64,000 nt of DNA from Macrosoma leucophasiata (taxonomy: Eukaryota > Arthropoda > Insecta > Lepidoptera > Hedylidae), in NCBI GenBank assembly GCA_036365455.1, contig JAWQUS010000017.1:6944001-7008000 (forward strand). Reading direction: 5' to 3'. This document shows positions 21,589 through 31,365 of the stretch, one piece after another. Positions within the stretch are counted from its first letter, which is position 1. Each line of letters begins with the position of its first letter. The notes below the pieces were generated by a model, which made no database searches, was not told where the DNA came from, and saw nothing but the letters and a program-made list of their open reading frames with translations. The translations under genes and the position numbers were made by a program.

Positions 21589-22061
21589 CTTTTTTACATC
21601 TGCATTTGTTAGAGGTACTTAGGTATGCTATCGACGAAGAATACACCATATAGTTTATTTCAAACAACAGTCTTAAAATTTGCGCTACCCACATTACTTT
21701 TGTGCTGAGACAAGGACATGGAAGAGAATTCAAGAGAATAGATACAAGACGCAAATTCATCCTTTAAATACCTTCTTGAAAAGGAATTGGAACATATATC
21801 GAAGCAAACGACACCGGTGTAACACGTAAAAGGGAAACATAAAAGCTCTTTATTTCAGCTATCGATAAGGCTTCGAGGGCCTTTTAAGGGTACGGCGGTA
21901 CGCTTGAAGAGTCCTGTGTGCTGCAAATTGTTGATCGTAGATAATTTATTGAGCATTATATCGGATCCTGTGGAGAGTGCTTTGTTAGCCAATTTTTTTA
22001 AGATGGCTACTCAAAGTATACTTTGTACGGTCAAGACTTTTATCCTCCTGCATTTTTTACC

Positions 22062-22348
22062 GATGGTAGTAGAGCTCCAGTGACGGAGATCGCGGGCGTA
22101 GGCACCATCGCATTACCTAATATACTTGCCGCTAAATGGTAGTGTTCAGCACTATCGTGTTCCGGTCAGGTGGTAATGTACGGCCATGTAATTTCCGGCA
22201 CAGAGGCACAATACCTCAGGCCTCAGAAGTGGTAACGAATTTGCATTGTGACCTCTGGTCTTTGTGTGGGTGTTTATAGGCTTCAGTCATCACTTAACAT
22301 CAATGTGAACTGCAACCTTGTTTGCCACTTTCGTATTATATAAAAAAA
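22062..22348 (+). mobile_element. SINE-B, full-length, diverged 3' end
   Basis: GATGGTAGTAGAGCTCCAGT start; ACTATCGTGTTCCGGTCAGG, CATCACTTAACATCAATGTG and CGTATTATATAAAAAAA end. Confidence 0.83.
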
Positions 22349-22964
22349 GTTCCTTTATTCATGATGATGAATGTTAAATAGGTTAGATTTGTGTTTCGTT
22401 TTAATAGCGAAACACGTTTCTATTATAACAGATACAAACAAAGAATACCTTTAGATATACATGGAATACCAAATCTGAGTTTACGTATACATGTACGTTT
22501 TTGATACTTTGATTGCATAAAATGTATGTACCTAAAATTTTAATATCATTTGTGTTAGATTTTTTACTTGTTAAGAGAGCTACACATATCTATTGCTTGA
22601 ACTGTTTTTTTTACTATTGTATCATATACCTATCCATAGTTAATTTGAGATGTCGTAAGAAAATTATTGCCACAATAAACCCTTCCCACGACCCCGCAAA
22701 CTCCAAAAGTTCACCGCACAACAATATTGTGCGGCCGAACAAAATTGACTTTTACGAAGATTACACAGAGAGGCCTTACGCGGTAATTTTGATGGAACGA
22801 CGCAAATTATACATAACTCGGAGCTGGTGAGCGCATTACAGTTTCCGAGTTTGAACTTGAGTTACGCAGGGGAGTCGTAACGGAATACCAGCGGAGATAC
22901 TCTAATTTGTGTTTCTAGTTTTCTTGGCCTACAAGTCTCAGAAACAAAGTTCGTGGAAAATTTG
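22349..22964. other. Unannotated; one 105-codon open frame
   Basis: The open frame at 22513-22830 has a hydrophobic N-terminal half followed by a polar part. No family was recognised and codon use looks non-coding. Contains a CACAACAATATTGTG palindrome near 22715. Confidence 0.35.
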
Positions 22965-23113
22965 AACCCCCTTATTCATAAACGTATTTTAGCTAAAGTG
23001 TAGCTAATCTCTCCTTTGTCTTTTTCTATCCTGCACATTTGACAATGCAACTAACAAAGACAAAGCATTCTATAGCTAAAACGTATCTAATGTAAGTTTA
23101 TGAATAAGGGGGT
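22965..23113. mobile_element. ~147-bp MITE with ACCCCCTTATTCATAAAC termini
   Basis: Left AACCCCCTTATTCATAAAC and right GTTTATGAATAAGGGGGTT are perfect 19-bp inverted repeats. Inside, a second inverted pair (TTTTAGCTA / TAGCTAAAA) extends the fold. No coding capacity. Confidence 0.7.
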
Positions 23114-23599
23114 TTATGTTTACCTATTATATATTTTCAAGACGTCAACGACCCCAAAGCCCACTGGTAGAGAGAGAATTCATCCGATAATGCAGTTGAC
23201 AGAAAACTGCGGTCCAACCATTTAAATAGGTAGTTAATGTGATAACGCAGGATGCGATCACCTACCCGCATACTATGCGTGGCGATTATGTCATATTCAT
23301 CCTATACATGGTTATCTACCTATACATGGTTATTTGAAGTTAGCGCATCACCTCTTGCAGGCAGCCTCTCTACAACAATAGTACCAAGACATTTCATGAT
23401 TCATCGTTTTTAAAATTTTAATTTTCCCTTACAAAATTATGTTTTTGCCTCTAAACTGGCATTTACTCTTAGTGTAAGTATACCAGGCACTTTTGCCTAG
23501 GCAAAATATCGCCACGTACAGTGGGAAGCGGGGTTACAAGGGGATGCAGCGGCGGAAATGCTCTTTTGAACTGTTGAAAAAAAAAAGATTTTTTTTTTG

Positions 23600-23712
23600 G
23601 GTTATTTATCAAGATTTGTAATATTTATTATTCGCAGTATCACATGCGAGTGAACTTTAGAAATTATAGAAAAATTGGAAAGAAAAATTTTATTTCGGGC
23701 AGGAGAAGACGG
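23600..23712 (-). repeat. Fragment of the tRNA-like SINE seen at 17450
   Basis: CACATGCGAGTGAACTTTAG and GAAAGAAAAATTTTATTTCG, complemented, match the body at 17510-17575. The tRNA-like head is lost after CCTGCCCGAA. Confidence 0.55.
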
Positions 23713-24009
23713 AAAAGCAAAATTATCAAGATTTGTAAAAAGGCGTAGAACAAAAATGTTGCTTTATAGAGGCTGCCTGCAAGAAGTGAGGCGCTAATTT
23801 AAATTAACCCTGTATACACAATAGAACATCTCTTCCTACACAATAGAAAATCCTTGAAAAGTTTTCTACGTGTATTAAAAGTATCTTTTCATGAGAGAGT
23901 TAAATGCCAGGATCTAAAAACATACCACTTGTTTATTTTCATTCTGATGTAGATTGTTCAGTTTGGATTTCAAATTCAGATTTTACGTAAAAAAAATGTG
24001 TATATATAA

Positions 24010-24199
24010 TAACTTATAATATAAAAATAAGTCGGGTTTTCCTTCCTGACGCTATAACTCCAACCGCGCACGAACCGATTTCCACGATTTTGCATTCGTT
24101 GGAAAGATATCGGGCTCCGTGAGGTATATAGCAAAGAAAATTCAGGAAAAAATATTATAAAACGACATCCACGCGGGCGAAGCCGCGGGCAACAGCTAG
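24010..24199 (+). mobile_element. Non-autonomous Helitron-like element
   Basis: Ends CCACGCGGGCGAAGCCGCGG, then GCAACAGCTAG|T. GCGG...CCGC forms the subterminal hairpin about 11 nt before CTAG, the Helitron 3' signature. The 5' part (TAAAAATAAGTCGGG, CGAACCGATTTCCACGATTT) is a common lepidopteran repeat sequence. Confidence 0.65.
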
Positions 24200-24319
24200 T
24201 AACTTATAAGAATGATATAATCCCTCACTTAATTTAATTGCACCCATTTATTAACACTCATATTTTAAAACAACAAACCATAAAAATAGGCATAGAAACT
24301 AATTAAAAAACCAAACTTT

Positions 24320-24780
24320 TCGAATTTTCACCTCAAAGTTGGCTCTGCATTGTTGGATCTTGTAGATATTCCGAAACCTCGCGAAACTTTGGTACATGGC
24401 TCGGCTATTAAGCGCAGCGCCTGTTACCGACATGTATTGTACACTGTTGGCCACAGTTACATGTGTATCTTCGTTGTAAAATGTTTTACTACTGTAAATT
24501 TTGTAATCGTTTCCGGCTACAATAGAACATTTTGGAAAAGGCATTTGTCTAGCAGTGAACGTCTTTCGGCTAAATTACCGTAATATTCTCGTAATTTTTT
24601 AACTACACAAGGAATTTTCACCTTAAATTCGGGTCGGCATTGTTGGATTGTAGACATTCCGAATGCTCGCGAAACTTTGATATATGGCTCGGCTATTAAA
24701 CGCAGCGCCTGTTACCCACATGTATTGTACACTGTTGGCCACCGTAACATGTGTATCATCGCTGTAAAATGTTTTACAAA
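24320..24780 (-). repeat. Tandem duplication of a ~165-bp unit
   Basis: Units at about 24322-24488 and 24613-24777 share ATGGCTCGGCTATTAA, CGCAGCGCCTGTTAC, CATGTATTGTACACTGTTGG and GTAAAATGTTTTAC. On the minus strand each could read as ~50 codons followed by AG|GTGAAA, a donor-like site. The low-coordinate unit has lost an acceptor-like AG and the other has a 2-nt deletion; differences between the units are mostly non-synonymous. I therefore annotate a repeat, not exons. Confidence 0.65.
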
Positions 24781-24799
24781 TGAAAAATTGTGTATCGTT

Positions 24800-25990
24800 T
24801 TAGTACTTTATCAGTATTTTCAAATCGCTGATCGATTCTGATTTATGTATAAAAACTAAAACATTTTTTTATCATCATTCTTCATTGAATATGAATACCT
24901 TAACGCTTTATTCGGCTGTGATATTTTTAGTTCAAATATATTTCTGTTTGAAAAAATAATGCAATAATTCATTTAATTATTTTACTTTCTTTTCAGGTGT
25001 GTACTCGTATACGGTGAAGAATATTGCTAAGAGCAACACATGTAAAAGGTATTTATAGATTCTTTGCAGGTTGTTTATTTGTTATACACATTAGAAAACA
25101 TACCTATTTGTTACTGAAAATTATAATGAAAAGCGGAAAAAAGTTGAAATTTCCGTAAAAATACATGAAAATATACTCAACCATGGCTGAATGTGTAACA
25201 GCAAAAAAAAAATAGGCGGGTGACGTTAACCATCGATATAAGAGCAGAACATTTTTTTTTTCATTTCATATCGAAAATTGATATTCGATAAAAATAGATC
25301 ACTATTATATCCGTCAGACGAACAACCATTAAGATATTAAACACGGACCCGTTGTGTTCGTGACACAGTACTATTACATCGGTCCGAAAATGATGATAGA
25401 TTTGTCGGAATATTGATAACTTCGATATTTTATTACTACTTTGTTCAGATGGTATCTGAAAAATACTTTTAATTGTCCTTCATTTTTATGTCATGTGAGC
25501 TAAACCCATTTTTTGGGTTCCATTCTGAAAACAAATAAACAAAGTAAATTGTGTAGTGCAATCACAAAAACAATATCGTTCTTCCATCTGACTGTCTATT
25601 TGTCCTTCCAAAACGCTAACGACATAATGATAATCACGTAGACAGGTACGGGTAACACACGTTTCGTAGTAGACACATTACGAACTACCAAATTTTATAA
25701 AATAAAAATTCAATAACCATTTTGTCGATCCCAACGCACGTGTACATTCAATAGTCAAACGTAGCACCCGTATCATTGTACGGCGAGGTGACACTGGCGA
25801 ATTTTATTTTCTACTGCACACCGTACAGAAACTCTCCGAGTTTCGTTGTTGGTATTCTTTTTTTAAATTGCATTTTTTAGTACCGCCCGCGCGTGTCCGC
25901 TCCATCGACGCCAGTCGGTTGTGAACTGCGATATTGTCCGACAAGTAATTAGCCTTTTCAATTTGTTGTGACCTTTTTCGGCGGTACAGC
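24800..25990. other. Unannotated AT-rich stretch with a GC-rich end
   Basis: No repeat was recognised. 25880-25950 is locally GC-rich (CCGCCCGCGCGTGTCCGC) and immediately precedes the tentative exon below, so it may be a promoter or 5' UTR. Confidence 0.35.
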
Positions 25991-25991
25991 G

Positions 25992-26060
25992 ATGCTTGGG
26001 TTGAATTTTTTAAGCCCAGTAGTGATAATGTTCATTGGATTTCCTCCCGTTATTATCAAC
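25992..26060 (+). CDS. Tentative first coding exon of an unidentified host gene
   Basis: ATG at 25992 opens 23 codons (MLGLNFLSPVVIMFIGFPPV, then IIN) ending at CAAC|GTATGTATAG, a good 5' splice-donor match. The peptide is hydrophobic, like a signal peptide or anchor. Upstream lies a GC-rich block. Against this: no second exon is recognisable, the coding part is tiny, and a start plus donor this short is common by chance. If real, the rest of the window to the right could be intron. I do not know what protein it would be. Confidence 0.2.
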
Positions 26061-26196
26061 GTATGTATAGGAATGATATGAAAAAACGAAAGAGATATAA
26101 ATTGTTTGTTCTTAAATAGATTTAATTAAACTGTTATTTGGGTTTTTCAATTCACATTAATTGACATAAATGAACACGTTGAACCTGATTAGTGTT

Positions 26197-26426
26197 CATC
26201 ATCACTGGTCTTCGCGCGCACTATTCGCGCGACGCGGATGCAGCACCGGGGCATCCCCCTCTGCTGCAGCTTCTTCTGCCCTGCGGCTCCAGGACGGCGT
26301 TTGGCACCCCCTTGGGGGCTGTGGTAGAGGAGGTGGGCACCATGGACTCATGCCACCATGGTATTGGCGTCCAGGTCCTGCTGTGCTCTCATCCTCTTCT
26401 CTTTTCTTGATGCGATCTCGAGCGGG
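26197..26426 (-). mobile_element. GC-rich 230-bp retroposed insert with 12-bp TSD
   Basis: CTGATTAGTGTT occurs at 26185-26196 and 26427-26438. The insert is far richer in GC than its surroundings. On the minus strand it ends CCAGTGATGATG, a short GAT-type tail. It looks like a 5'-truncated LINE or SINE 3' end; no reading frame in it matches a family I recognise. Confidence 0.7.
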
Positions 26427-26439
26427 CTGATTAGTGTTA

Positions 26440-27333
26440 CCAAATGTTATTTTTCATCTGCAGACATTCCATTTTGTAGTTCTGAGTAAGTAAGACTTAA
26501 GTATGAAAATAACATATCACTTCAGAGAAGTTAATATTATAACCGCGTTCATATCGTATCTTTAGAACAATTATAATTATAAGTAGATGGACGTCTAGCC
26601 GCTAACTTTGAACATCTCTACTAGTACGAGTATCAAGATAAGAAAGTTAAGCTGACGTTAAAGGTAAATAATATAATGATGTTAGTTCAATGGTTAATTA
26701 TTACCGTTCAATCAGCTCTTTCATAGTTAATCGTCTCCATCTTTTCACAACGTGACCTTTTGATTGAAGGTCGCATTATAAAGAGCACAAGACAAGCCAG
26801 TCAATTGAATTAGGTATCTGGATTTTGTGGAGCCTGTTGCTGATGTTGGGAAAATTAACAGTATTTCATTTTATTTGTTGTTACTATTTCTAAAGATAGA
26901 TAAGTTAATTAAAGTTTTAAATAAATGAAATAATAACTAAAGAAAAATGTATACATCAGTAGTTAGTATTAGTATGAGAGGTATTTTCTGTATTAGAAGC
27001 TCTTATAAGAAAGAATGTTACAAATAACCGTGAACCATGAAGGCTTAAACGTATAATTTAAATAAAATCGCAATTCAATGCCTACATGGAAATAAATTAA
27101 AAATAAGTGAAATTAAACCATTCATTCGGATTCATCTTGCATAGGTAGGTATGTTAATTTAAAGGAATTTAAGAAAACTACTTGAACAAAACGTTATGAA
27201 CTCCCGAGCTAATTTGGTCACCTACTTTGAGAAATTGTATTATGATGTTTACTGTCAATTATTTTGTTAAGTTAATGTCTTCTCTTCTATTTGTGTAGGG
27301 AACTCAGATTTATTTAAGCTTTTTATAGGTACA
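26440..27333. other. AT-rich unannotated stretch
   Basis: No gene or repeat recognised. Confidence 0.5.
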
Positions 27334-27633
27334 CTAGTTTTTGCCCGTGACTTCATCCGCGTGTATTTTTAATAATGCAAATTGTAGCCTATGTTATTCC
27401 AATGGATAACTTATTATAATAATATATCCTTTAGATTATAAATATGCTTAAAAATTAGGTTTGCAGCATATATGAACGAATTGACTCTGCAGTGGGATGC
27501 TAACCTATCTATTACTGTAAAGTTTTATCCATATCGTCCAGTAGTTTTTTCATGAAAGAGTAACAAACATCCATCTATACATCCATTCATACTCACAAAC
27601 TTTTGCATTTATCATATTAGTAGGATATTAGGA
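27334..27633 (-). mobile_element. 300-bp non-autonomous Helitron
   Basis: On the minus strand it begins TCCTAATATCCTACTAATAT and ends CGCGGATGAAGTCACGGGC, then AAAAACTAG. It sits exactly between A (27333) and T (27634), as Helitron insertion requires. Internal GTTTGTTACTCTTTCATG is a usual family phrase. Confidence 0.78.
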
Positions 27634-27639
27634 TAATGT

Positions 27640-28565
27640 TGTTACAGTGAAAATTGACTTGTTATTAAAAATAACTCTACAATATACAAGACGAAATTAG
27701 TTAACACATAGGCGGGCACATTTCTCCACAAAGATACTGAAACAAAATCTAGTAGTAGTTTCTCTTATTATAATTTACATAATTAGTTTAAGTACCTCTT
27801 TACGAAGTATAAGAGCTCCTCACAGTAGTTCTAGGTGCTTCTCCCCGAAATTACCAAGTTTTGGATGTTGGTTAAATCTTTGTCAAAGCTGGAATGTATC
27901 TGGAAGTTATTTCAGTTCAGACTAACTTTAACAGTTTCAACATGGCATATAAGTATATTTTGTGTTTGAATTTACTCTTATTAGCCAGTGCAATTTAGTT
28001 TTAAGTGTGGTTCTAGCTTTTCTTTTCACTTCTTCTTTATGGTTACTAGGTTGCAAGGATTCACCAAAGCATATTTGACAAAACTTAACTATTTAAAAGA
28101 GTTCGTTTCTCGTGTCCCTTTTGAAATAAACAAAATTATGTTCTTTTTCAATTGGCAGCAATTGCTATCCTCACAATTGTTTTGAAAAAAAAAATTGTAC
28201 TTACTCACTTGTCAGCGTAATCAATAAAGTGTTATAAATATATTCGCCAGATGAGTATTATTCATTTATGAAAATATGCCTAGTGATACTTTAAAATTTT
28301 CAAATCATCCTATACCATTAGCTGGCAATTTGAGAAAAAGTTGTATTGTATTTAGTAATGCAATATTTACCCACGCATTTAGAGATAAAATATTCTTTAT
28401 TACCAAGTTGTATTACAAGTTGTTGTTGTGTGTTGATATTACATCTAAAAAGCCAGTGAAATGTTTATTTATTTATTTTTATTTTATGTTTACGCACAAT
28501 GAAATTGGTGTAATAGTCAAATTTATTTTAAAACTTGCTGTGCCGCGACTTTGTGGCAATTTATA
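27640..28565. other. Unannotated; short open frames only
   Basis: A 96-codon open frame at 28276-28566 runs into the next repeat; no motif recognised. Confidence 0.35.
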
Positions 28566-28569
28566 ATTG

Positions 28570-28860
28570 TTCAGTATCTACCTAGACGAAGTCGCGGGCG
28601 CAGCTAGTGTAAAAGTAGCCTAAGTTACTCCTTATTACATAAACTATCTGACACTGAAAGTCCCGTTAAAATCGGTCCAGCCGTTCCAGAGATTAGCGGC
28701 CACAAACAGACAGATAGACAGACAGACAGAAATTGTAAAAAATGTTGTTTTGGTATATGTACCGTGTATACATACATATGCATTTAGTAAAAAGCGATTA
28801 TTTTAATATTACAAACAGACACTCCAATTTTATTTATTTGTATAGATGTATAGATATCAT
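28570..28860 (+). repeat. GTCT-type interspersed repeat, second copy
   Basis: GACGAAGTCGCGGGCGCAGC, TAG, then AAAAGTAGCCTAAGTTACTC, CGGTCCAGCCGTTCCAGAGA and a CAGA run; the complement of 120-480. Confidence 0.65.
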
Positions 28861-29178
28861 TCGGAGCATCGTATTCCCCGTGCGGGTCTGTCGCATGCCG
28901 TGACCGAATACAATCCATAACGGCTGTTTGTATGTAATGATGACTATTTTGCAAATAATGATCGAATGACAGGCTTCATTAAATTAAATGTTCGATGCTG
29001 ATGCTCGTGGTCGCATGGACAATTGTACATAACTGTATAGATGCATATGCATCTATCCAACACATCGTACACAGGTATCCAAAACATATTGTTGGATACC
29101 TCAATACCATACACCAATATTGAACAGTTCACTTTAACGTTTTTTTTTAACTCACCATAATAGAATGATAATTATTCA

Positions 29179-29545
29179 CTGGTGGTAGAGCTCCAGTGAC
29201 GGAACTCGCGGGCGCAGTCACCACCGCATTACCTAATATACTTGCAGCTAAATAGTAGTGTTTAGCACTATCGTGTTCCGGTCAGGTGGTAATGTACGGC
29301 CCTGTAATTTCCGGCACAGAGGCATAACACCTTAGGCCTCAGGAGTGGTAACGCATCTGCATTTTGACCTTGGTCTTTGTGTGGGTGTCTATAGACTGCA
29401 GTCATCACTTAATCTCTCCAGACACGAGAAAAATATGACAATTGAAATTCAATTGTGTCTCGCCGCCGGTGGCCGTACGATCCTTGAAGGATTAACATCA
29501 ATGTGAACTGCATGCTTGTTTTCCACTTCCATAACATAGTAAAAA
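29179..29545 (+). mobile_element. SINE-B, full-length, carrying an 80-bp insertion
   Basis: CTGGTGGTAGAGCTCCAGTG to CCATAACATAGTAAAAA. Split at CATCACTTA | ACATCAATGTG by the element at 29412-29491. Confidence 0.85.
29412..29491. mobile_element. 80-bp MITE-like insert within SINE-B
   Basis: Flanked by TTA (29409-29411 and 29492-29494). Shares ACGAGAAAAATATG, a CAATTG-containing centre and GCCGCCGG with 16551-16627. Terminal inverted repeats are poor here. Confidence 0.55.
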
Positions 29546-29549
29546 TCAT

Positions 29550-30920
29550 GTAATTTTTTTAACTAATTTATTATCTGAAGAACCAAAACACAAATAAGAC
29601 GTCAAAAATGTAAACCAGAATCTATTCTAAGAAAATTCAAAACCATACTAGTTGCAAGTGTGGGTAAGAGAGCTCTGACTATATACTTTTAATGGCTTTA
29701 AGTGTGTCTCAAATGCGTTGCACTTTAAAATTAAATTCAGCCATTGTCTTTTATTTCATGACTTGAAGAAAATTCAAGATTTGCCTTTTATGCCAGTGCC
29801 AGTATAGATTTTATTTCCACTTTAAATTTGACCTGAAAATGGTTTAAGGGATTTTATTTTAAACGTGCATTAACTAGGAGTTGTATAAATTTTGTTTTTT
29901 TTTCTGCAAGGTTTTCATTTACCAGATTGTCATAAAAGAAGGCCTTAGTTATATTTCCAATAAAAACTAAATTCATGTTAACAGCGTTCCTTAAAGCTGA
30001 TCACATGGTTTCCTTTCATATTTGCATTACATATAAATATCGAAACCGCTTTTAAACATATATTCAGGCACTCAACTCCAATGCCAATTACTATCCGACA
30101 CTTCCTTTGAAATATTCGCGTGACATTCTCGCCCCATTGTAGCTAACGACAATTACATTGCCCCAGCTTCGTATTCCCCCGCTGGTATTGCACAAAATTA
30201 TATTCTTTTTGCCTTGCAGCCTGCAACTTTGTTGTGGGTTGTACATTTATTTAATTTGTCGCTTGCCGCCGCTTGTGGTCACCGAGGTCTTGCCTGCGCT
30301 CCTTGTTGAAAGAATATAATATCATAGCAACCGCTCTCCCATTTCCTTTTGTTTCTCTACCTTCTTTACAAACAACGTTCCTAACTACCTCAGAATATTG
30401 TTTGTTCAACTCTTCACTGCTCTTTATAAAATTAATCAGTATTGGATTTCGTCTTGTAAGTTTTGCTATAAAGCGTTATTAAATTTTCAAGGAGTCGAAA
30501 TTTTGCCGAAAGCCGAATATCGAAGTGTGGTGGAGTGTTCTCGACGAGGTTTAATTATTTCACGTAATAAATACTCCAAGAGTTTATCTTGTAGTTACAA
30601 GTATTTAAGCTGTGGAAACAGGGTGTTTTTAATTAAATTCGCGTGTGAGTATGTTTGTTTATGCTGTTATGTTTTATAATAGCGTGGGTTAACGTTAGGG
30701 TAGTTATTGCTGTACAAATGTTACTAGGTTAAACAGAATTTGGTGGTAACATGCAAGAGTGTAGTGGAAGGTATAAATGAAGTTTAATTTTGATTTTATG
30801 TTAATACAAGATAATGCTTCTAGCTTATTATTATAAGCATTTTTTTAAATACGGATATATATCTGTATTTGTAAGTATACCTACTAAATTTCACAAAATG
30901 TATAATTAGTACAGAGATAC
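29550..30920. other. Unannotated stretch
   Basis: AT-rich, with no recognisable gene or repeat; a few open frames of 60-93 codons lack motifs. Confidence 0.45.
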
Positions 30921-31069
30921 TGAACCCTCCGAGTAACTTTGGCCCTGTAAGGCTAGAAATGTTTGTAGGGATGAATCATAACATGCAAAGTTCAAAATCC
31001 ATCGGCTAGCAAGGATCAACCCGTCACGTCATCTGGATTTCTGATGAGACAAGTTACTTCCATATTTTA

Positions 31070-31365
31070 GATCTGGCTCGATTGCGACCATTTATGTTGC
31101 GTCTTAAAGTTTAATTTTTCTGTGTTTGGATATTAAAAGAAAATCACGATTTGTTTATTACTAATGAACGGCTCAATCGTATGTCAATAGTAGGCTAATT
31201 TTATTGATGTACAATTTACATTACATGATACGCTCGATATATAACTTATTGAATTCGTCCTAACAATTTCGTTGTCATGGAAACACACTTCCGTTGTCAT
31301 GGAAACACCACTACAAATATAAATAAGACGCAACAATTATGGTCGCAAACTATGGCTGCCAGATC
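31070..31365. mobile_element. 296-bp MITE at the Helitron's left junction
   Basis: Left GATCTGGCTCGATTGCGACC and right GGTCGCAAACTATGGC..GATC arms pair over ~40 bp, including GTTGCGTCTTA/TAAGACGCAAC. TA flanks both ends, which would suit a Tc1/mariner-type MITE, but AGATCT is itself palindromic so the exact duplication is ambiguous. The 16-bp GTTGTCATGGAAACAC is directly repeated at 31271 and 31293. Confidence 0.7.

Noticed and set aside
26170..26430. 86-codon open frame as a gene
   Set aside because: It lies almost wholly in a GC-rich retroposed insert with a TSD, and the GC content alone explains the lack of stops.
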